Positions 1 through 9,332 are shown, counted from the first letter of the stretch. The stretch: DNA of 64,000 nt from Candidatus Fermentibacterota bacterium (GCA_002748705.1 PDSZ01000035.1:6973-70972); one strand, 5' to 3'. Notes: generated by a model not told the origin, from the letters alone. Program-made: numbers and translations.

Positions 1-888
1 GGTCCTGAAGCAGACGGCTATACAGCTTTTGCTCCTGAAACTGCCAATGAGCCTCTTCCTGTGGATAGCCTTCCTTATACAGATAATGTATTTGCTGCCA
101 GTATCGCAGACTTTTCAGAGGAGGCTTTGCCGTCAGCTGTTTCTGCCTTCTGGACACGCAGAACCCTGAGGTACATCATGGAGCATCTTTCTGAATCAGA
201 AGTTCTTATCCTCAAGAAGATGCTGCTCATTGTTTCACCGGTTGCGATTCCCAGTAATTACGATGTGTATTACTTTACCGGCTATTCAGCTGTTCTTGGT
301 TTTCTTGCAGGCTCTCCTGCTATACCGGTAGCAGGTCTGATTATATGGATGGCTGTTCCAGGGGCTTTGGCAGCAGGCGGTTTCCGCAGGGGAGAGAAGG
401 AAGGTCTGCTGTGGGCTCTTACCCTTGCTGCAGGAATACTGCCCTTCTTTGTTACTGCCCGATTTGTTCTGCCTTTGCTGCCTTTTATTGTTATAGTAAC
501 AGTCCCGAGGGTTCTGAGAACTCCTGCCAGGTCAATGGCATTGGCGATTCCAGGGCTGATTGCAGCTCTGGTGATTGCCTTCCATACAGGTTACACTGTA
601 AAAACCGGAGGGGTTAACATGGCGTTTCATGACGGTATTGCCCATTACCGTACGGGAAGGTCAGAAGAGAGTGAAATTCTTTTTCTGAAAGCCCTTGAAA
701 CTGCAATGAACAGAACTGACGGAATAGATCTGAACGGCACAGATGCCCTTTACAATCTGGGGATCATAGCTGCAGGCAGGTCAGATATGGAAGCAGCTGA
801 GAGATGGTGGACCGCTGCTCTTGAGAGGGATTCCGGTCACAGCCTGTCAAGAGTTGCACTGGAAGGGTTGACCCGCCGGCATAATTAG
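1..888 (+). CDS. Membrane protein, C-terminal part of a GT39-like glycosyltransferase with TPR tail (5' partial)
   Basis: The frame is open from base 1, so the true start lies outside the window. The visible part has several hydrophobic segments, including a stretch ending in TARFVLPLLPFIVI, which resembles the last membrane helices of GT39/PMT-type dolichol- or undecaprenyl-linked sugar transferases. The last ~85 residues look like TPR repeats (YNLGIIAAGRSDMEAAERWW). The catalytic N-terminal loop is not in view, so the transferase assignment is inference. It would act in the cytoplasmic membrane, in envelope glycan or protein glycosylation. The gene ends 43-55 bases before the pyrophosphatase gene on the same strand. 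Confidence 0.55.
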   Translation, partial: GPEADGYTAFAPETANEPLPVDSLPYTDNVFAASIADFSEEALPSAVSAFWTRRTLRYIMEHLSESEVLILKKMLLIVSPVAIPSNYDVYYFTGYSAVLGFLAGSPAIPVAGLIIWMAVPGALAAGGFRRGEKEGLLWALTLAAGILPFFVTARFVLPLLPFIVIVTVPRVLRTPARSMALAIPGLIAALVIAFHTGYTVKTGGVNMAFHDGIAHYRTGRSEESEILFLKALETAMNRTDGIDLNGTDALYNLGIIAAGRSDMEAAERWWTAALERDSGHSLSRVALEGLTRRHN

Positions 889-943
889 GCAATAAAAGCC
901 TTCAGCTTTATAGAAGTACAAGCAACAAATCATGGAGGGTGTT

Positions 944-3019
944 TTGGATTTCAATTTACTGTTCGTTTACTTTGCTCCGGTTGTGGCCGCGGGCACAGGT
1001 ATTGCAGCCCTGCTGATCTATGGCTCTGTAAAGAAGATGCCTGAAGGAACCGATACCATGAAGAAGCTGGCAGCTCAGATTCATGCCGGCGCGATGACCT
1101 ATCTGAAAACTCAGTACAGAATACTCTCTCTCTTCGTTATTCTGGTTGCGGTCCTGCTGTTCTTTGGTGTAAACCGTGCTACAGCCCTTTCATTCATAGC
1201 AGGTGCTCTCTGCAGCATGCTCGCCGGATTTGCAGGTATGAATGCGGCTACCGCAGGCAATGTAAGAACCACCAATGCAGCTAGAAAAAGTCTATCTGAA
1301 GCACTTTCAGCAGCATTCGGAAGCGGAAGTGTAATGGGTTTTGCCGTTGCTTCTCTTGGTGTTCTCGGAGTCTCCGCGTTTTACCTTGTTTTTCACGAAG
1401 TTGAAACCGTTCGTACATTCCTTGAAAGATTTCTGGGAATGGAAACCATCACTCTTGAGAGTGTTGCCGGTTTTGGAATGGGTGCAAGCAGCATAGCCCT
1501 CTTTGCCAGAGTCGGCGGAGGAATATTTACAAAGAGCGCCGATGTAGGAGCAGACCTTGTGGGCAAGGTTGAGGCAGGCATTCCTGAGGATGATCCCAGA
1601 AACCCTGCAGTTATCGCAGACAATGTAGGCGATAATGTAGGGGATGTGGCAGGAATGGGAGCCGACCTGTTCGAATCCTTTGCAGGCTGCATTATTGCTG
1701 CAATGGTACTGGCCTTTGGAATGGATATTCCAGCCATAAGCAGCATATTCTCAGGTGAAGCTGAACACCTGGGCAGAACAACTCTTATAGGGCTTCCTCT
1801 GGTTCTTGCCGCACTTGGAACACTGGCAAGCCTTGCAGGGGCTCTCTATGTGAAACTCTTCAGAAAAGGCGCCCCTGATCTTGTGCTCCGAAACGGCACT
1901 TTTGTCAGCGCAGGGCTTGCTGTTCTTTCAGCTCTGTGGATTGTTAATATTCTGGGAGTTTCCACAGGCGTTTTCTGGGCGATAACTGCAGGAGTGGTTG
2001 CAGGTACCGCCATCGGTATCATCACAGAGTACTACACCAGCAGCAGGCCGGTAAGAAAGATTGCACAATCCACTGGAACTGGCCCTGCAACAACAATCAT
2101 AGAGGGTATAGCAGTTGGAATGGAGTCTGCTGCGGCTCCAATTATTCTCATCTGTGCCGCTATACTTGTAAGCTATCACTTTGCAGGTCTTTACGGCATT
2201 GCACTGGCTGCACTGGGTATGCTGATGAATGTGGGCTTCACAATGTCTGTTGACGCATATGGCCCTGTTGCAGACAATGCCGGCGGAATTGCCGAGATGT
2301 CCGGTCTTCCAGGGGAAGTCAGAGAAAGGACAGACAAGCTGGATGCTCTGGGTAACACCACTGCAGCAATGGGCAAGGGCTTTGCCATAGGTTCCGCTGC
2401 CCTTACAGCGCTTGCTCTTTTCTCTGCTTACGCTGAAGTTACCGGCCTTGAGGCAATAGACATACTGAAACCTCAGGTGGTAACAGGTCTTCTTATCGGT
2501 GGTCTGCTTCCTTTCATCTTCGCTTCAGTCACTTTGAGAGCTGTGGGCAAGACAGCAATGAAAATGGTGAAAGAGGTTCGCTGGCAGTTCAGGAACATCA
2601 AGGGACTCATGGAAGGTAATGCGGAACCTGATACTGAGAAATGTGTTGATATTTCCACAAGAGGGGCGCTCCGTGAAATGATTCTTCCGGGAATTATGGC
2701 GGTAACGGTTCCTGTGGCGGTTTACTTCGGGTTCGGGTCCAACGGCACTGAGACTCTGGGCGGTCTTCTGGCCGGCTCAATAGTAACCGGTGTTCTGCTG
2801 GCTGTCTTCATGTCCAACAGCGGCGGAGCCTGGGATAACGCGAAGAAGTACATTGAGGAAGGCAACATGGGAGGAAAGGGTTCCCCTTCCCATGATGCTG
2901 CAGTGATAGGTGATACTGTAGGTGATCCCTTCAAGGACACCAGCGGCCCTGCTCTGAACATCCTCATCAAGCTTATGACAGTTGTGGCACTGGTTCTGGC
3001 ACAGGTTCAGACAGGCTGA
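944..3019 (+). CDS. hppA: K+-dependent membrane-bound pyrophosphatase (ion pump)
   Basis: This polytopic integral membrane enzyme couples pyrophosphate hydrolysis to pumping of H+ or Na+ across the cytoplasmic membrane. It is about 691 residues, normal for the family. The diagnostic substrate motif [11 protein letters not shown] lies near residue 200, followed by the acidic DNVGDNVGD Mg-PPi ligands. A second acidic site, [14 protein letters not shown], lies near the C-terminus. The GNTTAA motif near residue 470 has alanine where K+-independent enzymes have lysine, so potassium dependence is expected. An ATG at 932 is in frame, but GGAGGG (934-939) lies inside that extension and is well spaced for the TTG at 944, which I prefer. 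Whether it pumps Na+ or H+ cannot be settled by eye. Confidence 0.95.
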   Translation: MDFNLLFVYFAPVVAAGTGIAALLIYGSVKKMPEGTDTMKKLAAQIHAGAMTYLKTQYRILSLFVILVAVLLFFGVNRATALSFIAGALCSMLAGFAGMNAATAGNVRTTNAARKSLSEALSAAFGSGSVMGFAVASLGVLGVSAFYLVFHEVETVRTFLERFLGMETITLESVAGFGMGASSIALFARVGGGIFTKSADVGADLVGKVEAGIPEDDPRNPAVIADNVGDNVGDVAGMGADLFESFAGCIIAAMVLAFGMDIPAISSIFSGEAEHLGRTTLIGLPLVLAALGTLASLAGALYVKLFRKGAPDLVLRNGTFVSAGLAVLSALWIVNILGVSTGVFWAITAGVVAGTAIGIITEYYTSSRPVRKIAQSTGTGPATTIIEGIAVGMESAAAPIILICAAILVSYHFAGLYGIALAALGMLMNVGFTMSVDAYGPVADNAGGIAEMSGLPGEVRERTDKLDALGNTTAAMGKGFAIGSAALTALALFSAYAEVTGLEAIDILKPQVVTGLLIGGLLPFIFASVTLRAVGKTAMKMVKEVRWQFRNIKGLMEGNAEPDTEKCVDISTRGALREMILPGIMAVTVPVAVYFGFGSNGTETLGGLLAGSIVTGVLLAVFMSNSGGAWDNAKKYIEEGNMGGKGSPSHDAAVIGDTVGDPFKDTSGPALNILIKLMTVVALVLAQVQTG

Positions 3020-3038
3020 CAAAGGAAAGGAATACAAA

Positions 3039-3281
3039 ATGTCTGAGACTCTTGTTCTCAACGAAGAGAATGTAAAACTTAAACTGGAAGAGGTTCGCCC
3101 GATGCTTCAGGCTGATGGCGGCGACATAGAGTTTGTGGCGCTTAAGGACAAGGTTGTTCAGGTGCGGCTTCAGGGCTCCTGCGCAGGCTGCGCCTTTTCA
3201 ACCATGACCCTTCAGTTCGGCGTTGAGAAAAGTCTTAAGAAGTACTTCCCTGAACTGGAGCGAGTGGAAAATATCCAGTAA
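3039..3281 (+). CDS. NifU-like C-terminal-domain Fe-S cluster protein
   Basis: This is an 80-residue stand-alone Nfu/NifU C-terminal domain, used as a scaffold or carrier for Fe-S clusters in the cytoplasm. The CxxC cluster ligands are seen in GSCAGCAFSTMTL. The preceding ADGGDIEF is the usual family signature. The frame is open further upstream, but the ATG at 3039 is preceded by AGGAAAGG and gives the normal family length. It starts 19 bases after hppA and its 3' end overlaps the rsmB-like frame, so the three genes are probably co-transcribed. Confidence 0.9.
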   Translation: MSETLVLNEENVKLKLEEVRPMLQADGGDIEFVALKDKVVQVRLQGSCAGCAFSTMTLQFGVEKSLKKYFPELERVENIQ

Positions 3282-4464
3282 GGGATTTCAGTCAAGAAAG
3301 CAGGCATGCCTTCTTCTCAGGGGGAGCAGGCAAAGGCTTCCCCTTTCGTGGTCAGATCGGGCTTTTGCGCAGCGGCTCTGCAGAGAGGTCACAGTCTGGA
3401 AGAAGTATCTTGATCATGTGATAGATATCTACTCTTCCAGGCCTGTTGAAAAACTGGATCAGGATGTTGTCAGAAGTCTCAGAATCGGGGCAGTTCAGCT
3501 GCTTATTCTGAAAACGCCAGCCCACGCTGCTGTATCTGCAACTGTAGAAGCCCATGAGAAGCACAGAAGCAGAGGATTTGTGAACGCAGTTCTCAGAAAA
3601 CTGGCTTCACACACCGATAAGAAAGACCTTCCCCTTCATATTCGCTATTCCCACCCTGAGAAACTCACTGAAAGATGGATAAGGCTTTTCGGGGCGGAGA
3701 GAACTGAGAAGCTGCTTCAATGGAACAATTCTGTTCCTGATCTTGGAGGTTACGCCTTTGGAGTACTTCCTGCCGGTTCTTCACCGGGGAGATATCTCAG
3801 TAGCTACCGCATACTGAAGAGAGACGGCAGTGTTGAGCCGGAGAAAGGTTTCTACATTCAGGATGAAGCAGCGGCAATTGCAGCAGAGGGTATGGCTGAA
3901 CTTCCCGGGAAGCAGGTTCTTGAGATAGGTGCTGCTCCAGGTGGAAAAACCGCTCATCTAGACAGAAACGGAATGGTGTTTTCCATAGATCTGAAACCTG
4001 ACAGGCTGGCGAGATGGAACGAAAACAGGGTTCGCCTGAAGTGGAAAAACTCAATGGCCGCTGCTGCGGATTTCGGCAGGCTGCCTTTTGCATGCAGGTT
4101 TGACAAGGTTATCGTAGATGCTCCATGCACCAATACAGGAGTGTACAGGAGAAGAGCAGATGCAAGATGGAAATGGTCACCGAAACTGCTCTTTGATCTG
4201 GTTGCTGTTCAGCGTGAAATGCTTACAGCCACTTCCCGTGCAGTGAAGCCAGGCGGAGTGCTTGTATACTCCACATGCAGCATAGATGCTGAAGAGAATC
4301 AGGAGAATCTCAGGTACTTCCATGAGAATCAGTCAGCATTTGAAAAGTTACCCTTCCCTGCTCCGAAAGAGCTTACCGATACAGATGGGAATCTCTCATT
4401 CTTTCCCCCTGAATCAGGAATTGACGGTATTTTCGCCGCAGCCTGGAAAAAAGTAAAGGAGTAA
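3223..4464 (+). CDS. rsmB: 16S rRNA m5C methyltransferase, RsmB/Sun family
   Basis: This SAM-dependent enzyme makes 5-methylcytosine in 16S rRNA. The N-terminal ~130 residues match the NusB-like RNA-binding domain (SDRAFAQRL, then GFVNAVLRKL). The methyltransferase domain shows motif I LEIGAAPGGKT, motif IV VDAPCTNTG with its release cysteine near residue 301, and motif VI VYSTCSIDAEEN with the catalytic cysteine near residue 349. The start is unclear. The only standard codon upstream of the conserved region is TTG 3223, overlapping the NifU-like gene by 59 bases with no good ribosome site. CTG 3250 is possible, as is ATA 3271 behind GGAG. The next gene begins 3 bases downstream. Confidence 0.88.
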   Translation: MRKVLRSTSLNWSEWKISSKGFQSRKQACLLLRGSRQRLPLSWSDRAFAQRLCREVTVWKKYLDHVIDIYSSRPVEKLDQDVVRSLRIGAVQLLILKTPAHAAVSATVEAHEKHRSRGFVNAVLRKLASHTDKKDLPLHIRYSHPEKLTERWIRLFGAERTEKLLQWNNSVPDLGGYAFGVLPAGSSPGRYLSSYRILKRDGSVEPEKGFYIQDEAAAIAAEGMAELPGKQVLEIGAAPGGKTAHLDRNGMVFSIDLKPDRLARWNENRVRLKWKNSMAAAADFGRLPFACRFDKVIVDAPCTNTGVYRRRADARWKWSPKLLFDLVAVQREMLTATSRAVKPGGVLVYSTCSIDAEENQENLRYFHENQSAFEKLPFPAPKELTDTDGNLSFFPPESGIDGIFAAAWKKVKE

Positions 4465-4466
4465 TT

Positions 4467-6011
4467 TTGAGGAAAGAGGCCGGTATAATTCTCTTCTGCC
4501 TGTCAGCAACAGTGCTTTTGTTTGTGTATTTTCTCTCTGTGCCCCTTTTCGGAGATACACTGGGCTACGGTCTGAAGACTGTCAGATGGATATCAGAAAA
4601 TTCCTTCAGCCCTCTGCCTGCAGGTCAAGGAAGAGGGGAACAAGCCATGGGTCATCCCACATTCTTTTTCTGGCTGTGGGCTCTTCTTGCAGGGGTTTTA
4701 GGGCACACTTCAGCAGTTGCGAGGTTTCTTCCTGCAGTTTTTACCTTCTTTTCCCTGTGGGGTATGTACAGGCTGGGAAGTCAGCTGTCAGACCGTCTTA
4801 CAGGCTGGTTCTGCACTCTGGCTCTTCTGGCAAGTCCTCTGTTCCTTATACAATCAATGCGTCCAATGCCTGAGAGTGCTGTTGTGGCTGCTGTGGTCTG
4901 GTCAATCTATTTCTATACCAGAGGCAGATACACCTCTGCTGCTGTGCTGTGCGCCCTTGGAGTCGTTTTTCGTGAACAGGCCATTTTTCTTGCAGCTTCG
5001 TACTTCTTTGCCGAGATTACTGAAACAGGATTCAGAAAGCCCAGGCGGCTTCTTCTTTTCCTGGCTCCCGGGCTTGTTGTGGTTGTTACTGGACTGATCA
5101 ATCTTGCAGTGAACGGGTACTTTTTCTTTCCCACCTATATGGGTCAGGGTTCTGAACTTGTACAGGGATGGTTCCGGGAGAGGCTGAGGTTTTTCTCGGC
5201 GCACCTTCTTGCAGAGGATTTCAGGTGGCTGGCGGTTACAGCGGCTCTTGCAGGAATGGTAAAGGGCAGAAGCAAAGATACCTGGTCTGTTCCCATGATG
5301 CTTGTTCTGCTTTTTCCTGCACTGCTGGGGCCACCTGAAAGGCTGCTTTTCGTTGCCCTTGCTTTTTGTGTGGTGATTCTGCACCTGATAAGAGAAAGGC
5401 TTTACAACACGAAGCTTACCTGGGTATTCATTCTCTTTCCAGCTCTGATAGTAGCTTTCCATGTGCTTATTGTTCTGGTCTCTCCTGATTCGGCACTTAA
5501 TCTTTTCAGGTATCTGCTTTCTGTATATCCGGCGGTTCTTGTTTCAGTTCTGGTAATGATGCGGAGATATCTGGGAAGGAATGCGGCAGCTGTACTGAGT
5601 TCAGTATTCATCATTTCAACTGCCTCTGCCAACAGAGCTATTCACTATCCGTGGCAGCCGGATACATCCCTTGCCTGGGCAGAAGTGATGAGGGACTATG
5701 GGGAAGCCTGTCGGTTTGCAGCATCCCTGGAAGATACAGTTCTTGTGCCTGATCTCTGTGATTTATACTTTACTTCACCTGAATGTGGAGTATTGGATAG
5801 CCAGGTCCCTGTTAGAAACATTATTGAAGGGGGCAAGCTTGAGGAGGGGATCGAATACACTATGGTAACCGAGTCTTCAATCAATGGAGAAGAAGACCTG
5901 GATATTACCAGAGAGCTGATTCCTGAAGGTTCTGAGCTTGTCAGGCTGGATTCTCCATCATGGAACTATGGACCGAGCAGTATCAATATCTACAGAGTGG
6001 TTCCCCGTTGA
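4467..6011 (+). CDS. GT39-like polytopic glycosyltransferase
   Basis: This 514-residue protein has roughly ten hydrophobic segments. An N-terminal periplasmic loop carries acidic and histidine residues (GDTLGYG, then GHPTFFFW), the layout of GT39/ArnT-PMT-type enzymes that move a sugar from a polyprenyl carrier to an acceptor outside the membrane. It has a soluble C-terminal tail of ~130 residues. AAGGAG at 4454-4459 sits correctly before the TTG start. It follows rsmB by 2 bases, probably by chance of packing rather than function. Family placement is by topology and N-terminal pattern only; donor and acceptor cannot be told. Confidence 0.6.
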   Translation: MRKEAGIILFCLSATVLLFVYFLSVPLFGDTLGYGLKTVRWISENSFSPLPAGQGRGEQAMGHPTFFFWLWALLAGVLGHTSAVARFLPAVFTFFSLWGMYRLGSQLSDRLTGWFCTLALLASPLFLIQSMRPMPESAVVAAVVWSIYFYTRGRYTSAAVLCALGVVFREQAIFLAASYFFAEITETGFRKPRRLLLFLAPGLVVVVTGLINLAVNGYFFFPTYMGQGSELVQGWFRERLRFFSAHLLAEDFRWLAVTAALAGMVKGRSKDTWSVPMMLVLLFPALLGPPERLLFVALAFCVVILHLIRERLYNTKLTWVFILFPALIVAFHVLIVLVSPDSALNLFRYLLSVYPAVLVSVLVMMRRYLGRNAAAVLSSVFIISTASANRAIHYPWQPDTSLAWAEVMRDYGEACRFAASLEDTVLVPDLCDLYFTSPECGVLDSQVPVRNIIEGGKLEEGIEYTMVTESSINGEEDLDITRELIPEGSELVRLDSPSWNYGPSSINIYRVVPR

Positions 6012-6151
6012 GAATAACACTGGTCTATCCTTCCAGACCGGGTGGGGCTGGAACCAATCTTGTTCCTCCACTGGGGGTTCTTTACCTTGGAGCTGTTCTG
6101 GAAGAGAGTGGTCATATTGTTAAACTTCTCAATTTTACCATAGAATGGTGA
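6008..6151 (+). pseudogene. Truncated N-terminus of a B12-binding radical SAM protein
   Basis: A TTG start overlaps the GT39 stop, followed by 47 codons reading VYPSRPGGAGTNLVPPLG and then LYLGAVLEESGHIVKLLN. This is the first strand-loop-helix of the cobalamin-binding domain that precedes the radical SAM domain in many lipid- and hopanoid-modifying enzymes. The frame stops at 6151, with no CxxxCxxC radical SAM motif anywhere before the next gene. It is read here as a stub left by a deletion. A very small intact protein is possible but unlikely. Confidence 0.55.
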
Positions 6152-6233
6152 AAAGGGGAACCGCTTATCTCTTCGTCTCTTCTTGACCCTCAGCCGATAC
6201 TCATTTAGTTTCTGAAAAACTGCTGGAGGACTC

Positions 6234-6932
6234 ATGCACGGAACCATGACAGTCGGGCTTGTCATACCTGCTCATAATGAAGAACAGGGGCTTCCTGCAG
6301 TACTGGAAGCAGTACCTGATACAGTAGACAAAGTGTTTGTTGTGAACAACTGCTCCACTGACCGTACTGCGGAGGTTGCGGAACAGTACGGCTGTATCGT
6401 GGTTGACCAGCCGGTTAAAGGTTACGGCAGCGCGTACAAGGCAGGTTTCGCGGCGGTGGATACCGATCTGGTCTGCACAGCTGACGCAGACGGTACATAC
6501 CCTGTAGACCGTATCCCTGAACTCCTTGACTGTCTCACAGAAGAGAATCTGGATTTCATATCAGCCAGGCGGATCCCTGACGATCATTCACATTCCCTGA
6601 ATAATGTAATGAGGTTTTCAGGTAATTTTATACTCACTTTAGTGACCATGCTGCTCTTCTGGAGAAAAATTCTTGACAGTCAGTCCGGTATGTGGGTTTT
6701 CAGAAGAAGTGTTCTCGACCATGTTAACCTTACAAGTGACGGTATGCCCCTTTCAGAAGAACTCAAGATCGAGGTCTGGATTAACAGAAATATTAAAGCC
6801 AGGGAGACAGGGGTTCCCTTCAGTTATTCGGACCGTATGGGAAAGGCAAAGCTCAATCTCTGGCGTGACGGTTTTCGAAACCTTGTGTTTCTTTTCGCAA
6901 AGAGGTTTGGCATTCCCATGACAGGAGCCTGA
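6234..6932 (+). CDS. Family 2 glycosyltransferase (dolichyl/polyprenyl-phosphate sugar synthase-like)
   Basis: This 232-residue GT-A fold enzyme transfers a nucleotide-activated sugar, probably to a polyprenyl phosphate on the cytoplasmic face. Seen: the N-terminal VIPAHNEEQGLP, the NNCSTDRTAEVA turn, TADADGTYP with the metal-binding DxD, and the acceptor region around SQSGMWVF. There is no long C-terminal membrane anchor, which separates it from GtrB-type proteins. GGAGG lies 6 bases before the ATG at 6234. It would supply substrate for the GT39-like enzymes nearby; that link is inference from position. Confidence 0.85.
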   Translation: MHGTMTVGLVIPAHNEEQGLPAVLEAVPDTVDKVFVVNNCSTDRTAEVAEQYGCIVVDQPVKGYGSAYKAGFAAVDTDLVCTADADGTYPVDRIPELLDCLTEENLDFISARRIPDDHSHSLNNVMRFSGNFILTLVTMLLFWRKILDSQSGMWVFRRSVLDHVNLTSDGMPLSEELKIEVWINRNIKARETGVPFSYSDRMGKAKLNLWRDGFRNLVFLFAKRFGIPMTGA

Positions 6933-6934
6933 CC

Positions 6935-7430
6935 TTACATCTTTCCGTTGATTACCGCAATTGTTTCCACAGTTATACTTACAGCTTTTTCAGCAGGCGC
7001 ATTGCTTCCTACAGGTATTCCTGCAGGTGAGTAAACTGTTTTTAAGCTTTTCCTCCGGTATGCCTTTCTTTTTCATCATGGAAAGAATATGCTCTGCTGT
7101 TTTTCTGCCGACCATCATATCAGGGTACAAGAATTTCTTTTTTCAGTATTTGTTCAAGAATCGCAGCTTAACCTGTGTGGGAGGAGGTCGCTGCCAGTGC
7201 AGTTTCGTCATCAGGAACAACGCTTTCTGACTCTCTGTAGTCCATGGTAATCCGGTTCCATGCTGTTTGAATCCATGGTATCAATGTTTTCTCTGTCGGA
7301 GAATTCAGAGTATCCATTCCGGAACCACGGGATGTGACAGGTGCGGTCTTCCTGTACAGGATCAGGAGCATCGATCCGCATGAAGTTAATGCCGTTTAAG
7401 GCCTTTCGTGTACTGTGGTCACAACAGGAA
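6935..7430 (-). pseudogene. XdhC/CoxI-family remnant (molybdenum hydroxylase maturation), frameshifted
   Basis: Minus-strand coding signal in three different frames adds up to the Rossmann-type C-terminal domain of XdhC. It reads VVPDDETALAATSSHTG, then an in-frame stop, then ILEQILKKEILVP, then a shift into DMMVGRKTAEHILSM with KKKGIPEEKL, and a second shift into TPAGIPVGSNAPAEKAVSI and TVETIAVINGKM, stop. The order and spacing match the XdhC ending (GmIGSrrK, GIPeeaL, PiGLdIGa, PeEIAvSI). XdhC loads the sulfurated molybdopterin cofactor into xanthine dehydrogenase-type enzymes. The remnant ends 2 bases from the convergent GT2 gene. At least two frameshifts and one stop make it non-functional. 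Confidence 0.6.
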
Positions 7431-7470
7431 GGATAACCGCCGCCCTGAGAAAACTCCTCGGTTGACAGGA

Positions 7471-7487
7471 GCCCGGTTTTCCCGGGC
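7471..7487. other. Small GC-rich hairpin
   Basis: GCCCGG (7471-7476) pairs with CCGGGC (7482-7487) across a 5-base loop. No T-run follows on either side that would make a classical intrinsic terminator. It lies in the gene-poor stretch between the XdhC remnant and the next reading frame. Confidence 0.35.
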
Positions 7488-7608
7488 CCCCTAAGGGTTT
7501 CTTCCCTCTCTCAACTGTAATCTGCATCTTTTCTGTTAAAAAAGTATTAACCTTCTCCCTGATGGTCTCTCTGGCAATTGCCCCGGCTGATGAAAGAGAG
7601 CGGTCAAT

Positions 7609-8073
7609 ATGAAGGGGCAGGATATGCGTTCTGTTATCAACTGGAGTCTGATCCGAATATTCGGACTGATCGTTCTCGGGTTCATCATTGCCGGTTTCCT
7701 GGTTCCTGATGATGCAAAGACCGATGACGGATTCCCATTGGGCTATTTCTTCCGGGGAATGGCTTCCATGTTCTTGTTCTCAACAGGGGGAGTTCTTCTT
7801 CGGGCAACCCTCTAGAACAGGCACCTGGAAGAGATAGAACGGACCTGGTATGACGCGAGCGCCGAGATACTTGAGGTTTTCGGGACCGGCACCTGCATAA
7901 ACAACCAGCCCCGGCTAAGGTTCAGACTGCTTGTGAATTCTCCGGTGCACAGGCAGCAGGAAGTAATCCACAAGCAGGTCATTCCTTTGACTGTCCTTGC
8001 GCGCTTCTCGCAGAGTTCTACCATCAATGTTAAGGTTAACCCTGAGAACCCTGATAAGGTAATGCTGGTCTGA
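7609..8073 (+). pseudogene. Small membrane protein interrupted by an in-frame TAG
   Basis: From ATG 7609 (or ATG 7624) the frame encodes a protein with two hydrophobic segments (FGLIVLGFIIAGFLV and MASMFLFSTGGVLL), then meets TAG at 7813-7815. The same frame continues to TGA at 8071-8073 with clearly protein-like sequence (EVFGTGTCINNQPRLRF, then VIPLTVLARFSQ and KVNPENPDKV). The whole would be a 154-residue protein with a membrane half and a soluble beta-rich half. TAG ends other genes in this window, so readthrough is unlikely. A point mutation or a sequencing error is the simplest explanation. I do not recognise the family. Confidence 0.55.
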
Positions 8074-8120
8074 CAGCCTCTCCCTTTGTATCATTCGCTG
8101 AACAACAGAGAGGCAAAAAG

Positions 8121-9332
8121 ATGGAAATAACCAGAGACCTTATAAAAGAGATACCGAAAACCGACCTGCACCTTCACCTTGACGGTTCCATAAGAATTGA
8201 AACCCTTATTGAGCTTGCCAGGCAGGAAGGGGTGGAACTGCCGTCCTATTCCGTAGAAGGTCTCTGCGAAACGGTATTCAAGGAGAACTACGAGAGCCTT
8301 GAGGATTACCTGAAAGGTTTTGAATACACATGTGCAGTGATGCGCAACAGGGAGAACATAGAACGAATCGCCTATGAACTGGCTCTGGACAATCAGGCTG
8401 AAGGGGTGAGGTACATAGAAGTCCGCTTTGCTCCCCAGCTTCATGCCGGTTCTGACATGAACATTCTGCAGACAATAGAGGCAGTTCATGCAGGGCTTGA
8501 GAGAGCCAGGCGTCAGTTCAACAACACTCCTGAGATACTGGGCGGAAAAGAACCGCCTTTTGAATACGGCATTATCACCTGTGCAATGCGGTTCTTTGAC
8601 AGGCACTTCTCCGATTATTTCAATGACATCATTTCCGTCCACTCATTCTCAGAGGCTGACAAGATTTTCGGTCTTGCTTCAATGGAACTTGCAGGGGCGG
8701 CCATAATGGCCAGACGAGAACTTGAAATCCCTGTTGTGGGAGTGGACATTGCAGGGCCTGAAAAGGGTAATCCTCCCATACATCACAGAGGGGCCTACAT
8801 GCTTGCCCAGAGAAATTTCATCAAGAAGACCGTTCATGCAGGTGAAGCATACGGACCTGAAAGTATCTATCAGGCAATAACCGAACTTGGCGCAGACCGT
8901 ATCGGCCACGGAACCTCCCTCTTCAACCCTGAAGCAATAACCGATCCTGCCATCAGGGACCGTGAAGAATATGTGAATGATCTGGTTCAGTTCATTGCCG
9001 ACAGAAGAATAACCATTGAGGTCTGCCTTACCTCAAACATGCAGACCGATCCAACCCTTGCAAGTCTTGAGGACCATCCCTTCAGGCAGATGATGGACAA
9101 CAGGATATCCTGTTCCATCTGCACCGACAACAGAACAGTCTCCCACACAACTGTTACAGACGAATTGTACAAGGCTGTGAAGGTCTTCAACCTGACAGAG
9201 AAAGAACTGCAGAACCTGATTGTCTACGGATTCAAGCGCAGCTTCTTTCCAGGATCATACAGGGAAAAACGGGCTTATGTCCGTCAGTGCATGGAGTTCT
9301 TCGAGAAGGTAACAGCAAACAGGAGCAAATGA
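8121..9332 (+). CDS. add: Adenosine deaminase
   Basis: This amidohydrolase-fold, zinc-dependent enzyme of purine salvage turns adenosine into inosine in the cytosol. Seen in order: the metal-binding TDLHLHLDGS near residue 14, the VHAGE catalytic glutamate motif near residue 240, RIGHG with its histidine near residue 262, and CTDNRTVSHTTVT near residue 334. The last motif replaces the common TDDP, as in a longer (~400 residue) ADA subgroup. Related deaminases acting on other 6-aminopurines cannot be excluded. It is the only clearly intact gene between 7 and 10.3 kb. AGAGGCAAAAAG precedes the ATG. Confidence 0.88.
   Translation: MEITRDLIKEIPKTDLHLHLDGSIRIETLIELARQEGVELPSYSVEGLCETVFKENYESLEDYLKGFEYTCAVMRNRENIERIAYELALDNQAEGVRYIEVRFAPQLHAGSDMNILQTIEAVHAGLERARRQFNNTPEILGGKEPPFEYGIITCAMRFFDRHFSDYFNDIISVHSFSEADKIFGLASMELAGAAIMARRELEIPVVGVDIAGPEKGNPPIHHRGAYMLAQRNFIKKTVHAGEAYGPESIYQAITELGADRIGHGTSLFNPEAITDPAIRDREEYVNDLVQFIADRRITIEVCLTSNMQTDPTLASLEDHPFRQMMDNRISCSICTDNRTVSHTTVTDELYKAVKVFNLTEKELQNLIVYGFKRSFFPGSYREKRAYVRQCMEFFEKVTANRSK

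Noticed and set aside
4902..5462. 186-codon minus-strand open frame inside the GT39-like gene
   Set aside because: Basic, low-complexity translation antisense to a well-supported membrane protein; a shadow frame.
7471..7487. GC hairpin as an intrinsic terminator
   Set aside because: No T-run follows on either strand and no intact gene ends next to it.
7813..7815. Possible TAG recoding (pyrrolysine-like) in the small membrane protein
   Set aside because: TAG terminates other genes in the window (for example the first gene and the 53472 protease), and no pyrrolysine genes are visible; a nonsense mutation is simpler.
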